DNA from: Acanthosepion pharaonis
Taxonomy: Eukaryota; Mollusca; Cephalopoda; Sepiida; Sepiidae
Direction of reading: 5' to 3'
NCBI GenBank assembly: GCA_903632075.3
Contig: CAHIKZ030004736.1
Location: forward strand, 558,001 to 622,000
DNA length: 64,000 nt
Within the stretch, counting starts at the first letter, position 1. Each line of letters opens with the position of its first letter. The notes beneath the pieces were generated by a model. The model worked only from the letters and a program-made list of their open reading frames with translations. It searched no databases and was not told the origin of the DNA. Position numbers and translations under genes: made by a program. Below, one piece after another: positions 41,585 to 52,100 of the stretch.

Positions 41585-44500
41585 ATCTTTATATTGATCC
41601 TTTATGAGCTTCCGATCCTTAGCTATATTTAATTAATGATGAACATGTCATTTTCGTTTATGATCGATTTCATTACGATTCTCCTGTTAAGATTGGAGAG
41701 TAATTATACATTTCATTTCTCAAAGTAGAGTCCGTCCGTGTTATAAAACCTCGGAATATTCCAGTAACATATCTTTAATCATTTCTAAGATACACCGGTT
41801 CAAATCTTAATCTAACAATTGTAAACGCTGTTACATCTGATAAGGTTTTCTAAAATCTTATCAGGCGTAACAGCGTTTCCATTAGCAAGGGGTGTTTGAT
41901 TGATTTGAACATTTTAAAACCTTTTATTCTGCATTCAGCACCATCAATTGATAAGACACCAGAGATTTTGAAACTAAATGGCTATTTTTGTAGTGATTTT
42001 ATAACATATTTATGTTATAATTTTCGAATAAACGAAGCGAAAGTATCTTTTGAAGTGTAAAATATGAGTTGAGTATAGAAAAAGGAATAATGGAAACGAA
42101 TGGATAAAAATATTCTTTCTACGAAGAAGAGTAATTGTGACTCTTCAAAGAGGGACGATGTTCACCATTTCAAGGCCATCTAGCGATTTTGTCCGAGGAG
42201 AATTTTTTCCGACATTATCATTCATTTTGAAAATTTCTCTCATAATTCTTGTATTTGTTCTAAGATAAAGGCCTTATGATTTGGAGCCATTTTTTTGTTT
42301 TGTAAATGAAATCCACGTGGGATTGTAATTATTATACAGTCTAATTTAAGAGAGTTTGACGCCTGGAGATGCATATAAACCAAAGAAAGGAAAAAGAAAG
42401 ATTTTAATGACAAAGTTTAGACTACATCTCAACGTTAACACTAATTTACTCATAATTTCGAACTGGAAACTAAGAATATAAAGTATTAGTACATAAGTTT
42501 ATTAGTACATAATTTGTTAGTACATAAGTTTATTTGTACATAAATTATTAGTACATGAGTTTATTTGTACATAAATTAGTACATAAGTTTATTAGTATGT
42601 ACATTCAGGCCGAAAATTCTCAGCTTCGCAATTTATAGAGTTATATTATTTCCGCTTTCTAAGAATAATGGCTTTGAGCAGTGAAATATGTGACAAAAAC
42701 CGTCCTCCTTCAAAACTTGTGGATTGGCGCTACAGAATCACAAAGAACAGTACGAAATAACAGAGACGACATCACTTGAAGACTTTCAGCAGCAGTGACA
42801 ACAGCTAAAATGAATATCACATGTAACTCAAAGAGTAAACAATGACATCACCTTGACATTCCACACTACTTGAAATAAAAGGTTAGAAAGGAAATTCTCA
42901 TCAATACTTGAAAGGCCGATCACAGCAACTTGACTATTTTCCTGAAAAATTGTTTTTAGAGAAACATTTTATAAATTTCATCCAACAGTAGTACATGTTC
43001 CTCGGTCAATGAATACGAAATGTTTTCTTATAAGGAAATATTTAGTATTTTCATATCGGAAGCTTGAGGAATAAAGTCCTTAGTATCAAATCTGTCAATA
43101 GTTTGGAGCATTCTAACATATAATACAATTTAAATAACATCCCGTTTTAAATTGCATATAGAGTTTTCAATAGGCCAAAACAAAAAATGTTAGTCTGTTT
43201 TATATTAAATATTTTATGTTAAAGAGAAGAATTTTAATATTATTTACATTATTTACATTCAGACTAATATCCTTTTACTTTGATGTTATTACAACGTTTC
43301 AGTCGTTATGTCCTCTGGCTTTCATCTGTCGATCCGAGTAACCCCGCTTTCATCAAATTTGTCCTCATCATATCTGGTCTTGCTCTTTTTAGTAATACTC
43401 ATTTATTGCTCACCCCGTTTCCATTGAGTCAAAGTTTTTACTACCAGGCCCAGAGAATCAACTCGCACTTAATTGCCCCGTGAGACAATAGCCTAGAAGA
43501 TTAAAGTGTTGTTTCGCGAATTTGATCAATTGTAAGTTCAGTCCCTATGCTGGATCGTAAAAGGCATAGATTCAACGAAAACAGTGAGCAATAACTGAAT
43601 AACACTAAAAAAGAACAGAGACACCCGTAGACATGAGCAGTGGAACGCGAACAATACCCCCGTAGATTAAATAAAGGGATCAGTACGAAATCCAATGTTG
43701 ATTACCGGGATTGACAGATATATGAAAGGCACAGTGCTTGAAATGTGATCATAATAATAAAAATGAGGACTAGTTCGAATTCATATGATGCAAATAATGA
43801 CATCTCCTCGTATCCCAGAAGATGCAAATAATGATATCTCCTCATCCCAGAAGAAATTCTACTATTTCTACTCTTATATCCCTATCGTTCGAACCATGTA
43901 AATGTCTATGTCATTCGAAAGAGTGTCTTCTTAAATCAGAAGTATACTTTTTGGTTCAGTATATTTTTCGTTGCATAAAGTCCACAGTGTACGTATGTGC
44001 ATGTCTATACACGTGTACTGTATGGCACCTAATGAGTTAAAGAGATGCCAGAGTAGAACGGAAATGTTTGCATAATCGAATCAAGACAAACAGAGGAATT
44101 GCATGAATATCAGAAAGAAAAGTGAAATAAAACAAGACCTCCATAATTGAGGCTCCTTTGAAGGAGTTTCAATCTGTGAAACGTTGATATTTGGTGATTA
44201 TTGTTGGCTTAAGAAAATGTTGAGTTGGATTTCTTGAGGGACATGTTTTCTATTCGTTATTTTGCTCTCACGAGATGGCTTCTCGAAGCCAGCAAATCTC
44301 GCTCAAATATACACACATTCACACAGTCACATATACACACGTGTACACACGCAGAATGACACGAAGAAAGGCACACTCGCATGCGCACATGATACATCCA
44401 TACAAATATACACATATGCATCCATGCACACACATGAGCAAAGGCACACAAGTGCACCCACCCACATGCGCTTGTACATGTTTAAATCGCATGAACTTCT

Positions 44501-46125
44501 GCTTAACTGATTGGTCACACAAGATTGTTGGTTCAAAATATCTTGTCTGTTAAAAGAGTCATCTCCTAAGGTTTCAATTGATTTTGACTAAGACAAGTAC
44601 AGTAACAAGAAACATTTATTAAGAATCAAGTTGCGATCGAATTCACGATTAAGAGGTTGAGAGATTTGCTATTTACTTTCGTTTCCTGATATTAAATCCA
44701 ATCACCAGACTTAAAATCTCTTTCGGAAAAATATAATTCCAATTTCCTGAGAAGCAAATTAACATCCCAGTATTTGAGCCACTATTTGAAACATTGCTTT
44801 TACTTGAATGGGGGGATGGCATATTCAGTGGATGATGATGATGATGATGATGATGATGGGATGAGGAGAAACTTGTTGTTCACATGTTCGATTCATGGAA
44901 TTCCCAGCATCCTTCTGTAGAACCACATTTCTGATGCACATTTATGTTACTTGAATTTATTAGATGAAGCACTTCTTTTTCATATTATTATTGCTCTTTA
45001 TCGCTTTTTATATTCTACTACGGAATTTGCAGCTCTCTGACATTATTGCAACTTAAACCTGTTACTACTAAGACTACTTGTTATAAATAAACAACGAAGC
45101 GTAGAGAAAATCGGACAAGGAAGAATTGAATTAAATGTGGAATTCGTATGATGGCCTGTTCTGTGTCCAAATCGATTGGCTCCAATTAAAATCTCGTTGG
45201 TGTCTACTTCTGTATTTCCCATCCATGCCGATTCCTTAATACTCGGAGAATATGAAAACAACCTGAACGGTAATAAGATGAAAATAAACTAGTAAAAAAA
45301 AATAGTAATGTGCACAGAGCACACAAACTGACTTTTGAAACTCAATTGTTAAAAATCTGTTTACTGTTGGAATTTAAATAATTTCAGTGTGAAATTTAAC
45401 ACGCAGTGACGCTAGTATCATGTTACTGCCAAATGATAAAGGCATGCGCTCCCTTGGTTAATATTAACGAAGATGTGGTGTTATCCAAACTGACAATCGT
45501 TATTTTTATTTGTCGTTGTTGCATACAACAGAAGGACGTATAGCTTATGTTTCAGTGGCTATGAAAAAGCATTTGATAAGATTCAACACGAATAACTGTT
45601 TGAACTGCGAAGAAAACTTGATTTATTTCGGAAAACAAAGCGTCTACATACTGCAAAAAGTAAAGACTCAGAAGCGTAAAGAAGCGTAAGAAAAAGATGT
45701 TTTCTCATCAGATTTGTTTAATATTTACGGCGTGCCTATCCTAAAATTACTAAAAGTCTTACCAGGATACAATGAACGGGTGTTCCCTCGGATAGGTACC
45801 AGGCCTTGAGAAACTAATGGGCCTTAAACTCACCCCTGATTTCAAGTGGAACTCGTACATACAAGCCATCACTACAAATGCGGGTAAAATTGTCGGCTTC
45901 CTGTACCGCTCCATTAATTACCTGATTCTATGTGCTATCCTTTACATGAGCCAGATCAGACCAAGAAGGGAGTGCTGTTGTCACATTTGGTGGGGGTGGT
46001 GGGGGACCCAAAGACAAAAATAAAAGAAAGTGAGAAGAAAGGACTAAAAATAAATAGACAGAATGTGTGGTTGTCAGCAAGAGGAACAGATCAAGATGCA
46101 AGCTATTAACTGAAGACGTCAAAAT

Positions 46126-46165
<40 letters not shown>

Positions 46166-49100
46166 GGGAGTGTTTTAACAGAGATCCAAAGGCATAGCGA
46201 AAGATTCTTTTCCAAAGTTAAGCAAAGTATTAATAAACAGGAAATTTTCGTTAGAAATAAAGAAAAGAATTCTCAACTACTATGTAATATCAGTTCTCCT
46301 ATATGGTAGTGAATACTGGGCAAATTCTTTACAGATGAATACGAAACGGAAATGTGGTTCTACAGAAGAATAGTAAGAATATCATGGCCAGCGTATGTAA
46401 CCAACGGGGAAATTTTAAGAAAAATGGAATCACAAAGAACACTTATACTTAGAATGAGAAAGAGCAAGTTGAATTTATTGGGGACTCACAAAAAGGAAAA
46501 AAATTGTCACTCACAGGACATAGTGAAGGTAAGTGGGACAGCGGGAATCAGCGATTAACCAACTTAACAAGCTTGTATAAATGGTTGGTAGAACAAAGAG
46601 TGGGAAGGATAGTAGGAAGACAAACACCGCTAAGAGGTACAAATGATAGGAAGTTGTGGAGAGCCATGATTTTCCATGTCCTGAAGCTCCACGGTATATC
46701 GAAGATATACAAGTAATAATAAATAAGTTATTGTAAGAGAATGCCAAGACCATTTAAGAAGAGAAATAAAAAGTCAATCCCATCGGCATTGAATTATTAG
46801 TCTTTTTAAAGGACTTTTCTAATTACCAGTGAAGATAACATTTCGCATATTTTATTTCTTTTAATCAGTATCACCCAATGCAAGGCAGTAAAGCCACTAA
46901 AATGAAGAATTAGGAAAAGAAACATTAATAATGAGCGGGAAGAGAAAAGAATATTCAGGATGACAGTAGATAGCGATTGACATTGCATTAAAACTTTTTT
47001 CCAGTTGACTGGAAAGTATAGAACCAGAAGCCACAAGCGAAAAGGGGAGAAAAGAAACTGTTAGCATAGAATTTACGATTACATCTATCCAGTTCAACTG
47101 TCAAATGATGAGATCTCGACACCAATCTAGTACTGCGGTTAAATTCCAAAAGTCTATGTACCATAGCGAAGTGTACATCCAAACAATTACCATCAAATTA
47201 TTTGCTCGCTTATAAGATTATCACTGGATTAATACTACAGATCCCAGGGGACACCCGGAAAAGTGTATGAAAACAGTGGAGCGTTTATTTATTTTGAGGA
47301 AATTTTATGATACTGCCCAACATTTTTATAAGACTACCCTGTTTATTAATTTCACACTTTTGGGGACATTCAGAATGATTATGCGACCACCTCTTTTACT
47401 CATTTCTCCTCTCGTTTAATGCACATTGATAAAATTCCCTCCCCCACAATTATTAAGCCACTCCCACTTAAAATTATTTCCCCCCCTTGGACATTTCATT
47501 TAGGTTTCGTCAAACACTCTCGCCAGTTTATAGTTGCTGATAGTGATATCTGTAGAAAACATCTCCTCCTAAGAAACGACAATACAAATTGGTGACCATA
47601 TTATGATTACTGAAAGTTGGTATAATAAACATCCTTTTTTTTTATAACCTCCCCATTTTTCAAGAGGTCATAAATCCGGGTTTTACATTGGTGATCATAT
47701 TTGGTTGGAAATTAATTTTCATTTCATCATCTTTCATTATTCACTTGACGTCTTCAGACATGGCTTGAGGGGGCCTGAGATAACAAATCAATATTTCATA
47801 TTTTTTCAGCCAGTTTGGATGCATGTGTGTGTGTGCGTGTGTGTGTGTATGTGTTCATATAACTCCGTCTTGATCTGCTTAGGTATATGTCAGACTGTTA
47901 ATATCTCTTTAGTTTTGCTCGTAACTGTTCTGTTTCAGTTTATTAATATCTATCACGCAAGCTAGCGATGGAAGCCCCCTTTGTTGCGATCATCCACTCT
48001 CTGTCTTTTTCTCCCCTCTCTTTTCATATATTTTTCTCAATCTAGATAGATATGAACAGATTGAGAAAAATATATAGAAAGATAGCTATCTAGCTAGATA
48101 GCTAGATAAGTAGATAGCTAGTTAGCTAACTAGATACCTATATGTTCCAGTCTCTTCATTATTACGCAAATAAGCAAAGGCAGCCTCTTTACTTCGATCG
48201 TCACCACCACCGTCGTCGACTTTCTCTATTTTTCTCAATCTATCGATGGATGTAATGGTTAGCAAGCTTGTCTCGCTAGAATAATTACGACTGAGTTGTG
48301 AGTTTGATCCTCATGGGATGTTCCGTACTTTCGACCTTGTGTCACATCTAAGTTACACTTAAAAATCGTCATATTACATTTCGCCGTGGTGTAATGATTA
48401 GCGAGCTTGTCTTGCTAGATTAATTACAAGTGAGTTCGATACTCACCTGATTGCTCCAAAAATCACATCTTTCTATCACGCAGGCGTATATCCTATGTGA
48501 ATCTATTCCTATCGAGCTAGCTAGCAGTTATCACGCAAGCAACCGATGGCAACGTTTTTACCTCGATCGTCGTTATCGTCTTTCTATAATTACTTTTTTC
48601 TCATTCAGGGAATATCTATTTATCTATCTATCTATCTATCTATCTATTATACAAACCAGGCTTTTGGATACTGATTTTCAAGGGAAGTCTGCAATCCGAT
48701 TGACAAATGTTTTTGCTCTTTAAAGTCAATGTGTAGTTAAATTTCTATTGGCTTTTATCGACATTTATTCCTCAACGGCTTGCTCCAGCAGCACTCCAGT
48801 ATTGAATTTAACTTTAGTACAGATTTGAATTTTTCAATTAACAATTTACCCATCTTCAGATATTAAATTGGCGCAATTTCCAATATGTACGTTCGTGTCC
48901 GAGTAAAATCTATGATGCCTACACGTTTTAAACTAGAAACGTAACGGACAACATTTCTTCGCTCAGCAGTTGACCTTTTAATTCATCTTATTCACGTATT
49001 AGAAAAAATACTTAACAGCTTGATGATTTCCACTTGTGTTCTTATCCAAGGAAAAAGAAAACAAACGAACAAAATAAAAAATAAAAGAGAAGCGAGTATC

Positions 49101-52100
49101 ATTAAGTTGTTAGCAAAACTAATTGGCAGCTGCAATTACGACCATTGATGTAACTTGCAAGTCGTAAATTGTGCACATGAAATAATTATGATGAATATAA
49201 TCAAAGTTTACTTGAAGCTTTTCAGTTCAAGTAACCTGTGGCTGATACACGTTAGGCGTCGAATGTTGAATTTAGTGTCAATTCGCTCACACAATTCGTA
49301 CATACGCGGCAAGTAAATGTCAACTTGAAATTGAGTCCGGATCACACACTCGAGGATAAATTTATTTCTAATGCAGATGGATATTTCATTAACACTTGTT
49401 TAATTATTCCCTGTGGGATATTTGGAGAGAAATTTTAAATAAAATGGACCTGTTTAATAATTTAGCTCAGTTTAGATTGGAAACATTCTTTTGTTCACCA
49501 GAACACACAGTGTTAAAAGAAAGTGTTCAAACAATCCGAACAAGCAGCCCTACACAATGAAAACCTAGAATAATTAAGCAGAGTGCTCAAAGAGACTTTA
49601 TTAGGATTTTAATCTAAAGAACAAAAGTTTTTTTTTTCTAAATTCTCTAACCGAAAAGTTTATAAAATAAATTTCTCTTTTTAGATTCTGAAATTCAAAT
49701 TTATTTGGAGGGGTGAATTATTTTCTGCTAGTACAAAAATAACTCACAAAGCGTTGATAAGTCACAAAAAACAAATCAGTCAATCAGTCTTTCTCTAGAA
49801 AAAAGAGAAAGGTTTACAAACGTTACTCAGATGCAGTAAAGTTTTCTCTGAAGATAGATTCTATGAAACAAGCAAATGCTACATGATAGCGTTCTGCTAG
49901 AGTGCTTTTATACATACATGATATGTACATACATTTTGGACACCTTGAGTCGGTGTGTCAGCAAACTTAACTCACTAGAAAAATTACGATTGAGTAGTGA
50001 GTTCAATCCTCACTGGATCACCCCCACTTTCGTCCTTGCGCCACATCTAAGCTTCGCTTGAAAAATCGCTATATACATTCATTTGATATTTTTAAACTGC
50101 ATTTTTATCATTTTCGGATATATTTACTTATTTTTAAACTTTCGGATTATAATTTATTAATTTTCATCTTTTTAGTCTATGTTTATTTATTTTCATCATT
50201 TTGGGCTTCGTTTTATTTTCATTTTCGACTGCGTTTATTCATTTTAATTTTCTCGGTTTCTTTGATTCATTTTTATATTTTTGTAATGCATTTACCTTTT
50301 CTTATGTTTTGTATTTATTTTTTAACTTTTAGGACCTTATTTTTAACTTCTATCTTTTAGTTGTGACTAAACTTTTTGGGTTGGATTTATTTGCTTTTAT
50401 CTTTTTAGATTTTCTTTTTAACTATTTCATCAACAATAGTTTAAATAAAATACGCTCAATTTATTCATTTTAAATGCATTTTGAACGAGATTTGTTTATT
50501 CTTATCTTTTGGGATGGAATTTATTTTATTTTCACTTTTTTCAATTGTATTTATTTATCTTTATTTATTTTCATGCGAATTCGTTTTTATAATTTTGCAC
50601 TAAATTTAGATTTTATCTTTTTGAGCTGAATGCATTTACTTCTATCTTTTTCGTGTGCCTTTCATAATTTTTATCTTTTCCACTTGCATTTACTTATTTC
50701 ATCTTCGTTTCCTTTTAATTTATTTTGCTGCATTTTCTTTTTATAAGTTCAGGTGCTATTACTTTCCTCTTTTTTAGATGTATTTAGACATTTTTAAATT
50801 TTTGTGTGGTATATTTTATTCATTTGAGATTAATTTATTTAATTTAGTGTTTAGACGTTGTGCTCACCTACATCAAACTTTCTCCGCCTTATTTACTTCT
50901 TATCTTTTCTGGTAAGATTTTTTTTATTTTTTCTATGCATTTATTTAAATTTTGGGGCGACAGTTTTATATTTATCTTTATTTTTATTATCTTTTGAAGG
51001 CTTCATATACTTTCTCGATCCGTTCCGGGAGAACTTTTTTTTTTTTTTTGGTTTGATGGCGAAGTGTATTTCTTTTTTCTCCTTTTCTCGTTTATTTAAT
51101 TTCATCAGTTATTGGATTTGGATTTTGGTATTTTTTTCCTGATCATTAATGCATTTATGTATTAATTTTTGGATGTATTTATGTTATCTTTTTGAGCCGT
51201 CATTTTTATTTGTATATTTTTGGAATTAATTTATTTATTTGTTTTTATTACTTTATTTATTTTTTTATTTTGGAGTGCTTTTTATTCATTTATTTATTTA
51301 TTTCATGTTGTTAGCCGCTTTTAGAACTAAACGTGAGTTTTTCGTTTTCAATTTTTACTTATTTTATTCACAGCTGTTTTGAATTATCTGCTGAAGGAAG
51401 ACGACGGGAGTCTCATTTCCATGAAAGAATTTCTCGCTTTACACGATGAACCTTTTGATATTACGTTTGATTCAGGTAAATCTTTTAAGCTTTTCTACTT
51501 GGATAGGACAAATGCTGATAATACTTCCGTAATTTGTCTAAATATATATAACGTTCGTATATTATTTTGATTTTATTTTATTAGTTTAATTGTCATCGGT
51601 TTTAAGCGATACATATATATAAATATAATATGAAGTTTCGTTAATACTTGATATATTCAAATAGCACTTAGTAGTCTACTGTATTTAACGACTTCAAATT
51701 TGTAAATAATTTAAATCAATGTTAAGGAACATTATAGTGCTTATTGGACTTTTATTTTATTTTTAATTTCATTTTTGTGTGTACAGAAAAGTATACGCCA
51801 TGTTTATGGACAATTATTATTTTAAATTTGCGAATTTTAAAGTTAACCTGTAATAATATTAAGGAAAAGGCTAAACGATAAAATGTGATAGTAGGGTCGA
51901 GTTTAAGTTTCCCCGCCAAAAGAAAAGAAAAAAAAAGACAAATAAAATAAAATAAAAACGGCAAGTAATTAAATTATACAATACTTAAGGAAAAGGTTTA
52001 AACTTAGGAACATTAAGATTACCTCCTCGGTTATCCATATAAACTGCAATCCACCGAAATAAGAAAAGAAGCCAGTCCCCACCGCGGGACATTTAACGAT

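Larger units (their letters stand above)
21750..51373 (+). other. Intron 4 of the TEX47-like gene (about 29.6 kb)
   Basis: Most transposon remnants of the window sit in this intron; see separate entries. The stretches 21.9-26.2, 27.2-27.9, 41.6-42.4, 42.6-43.2, 44.5-45.4 and 48.7-49.9 kb hold only AT-rich sequence in which I see no exon, RNA gene or recognised element. Confidence 0.65.

Noticed and set aside
44262..44553. Overlapping 82- and 92-codon frames
   Set aside because: Low-complexity CA-rich DNA, open in several frames on both strands.
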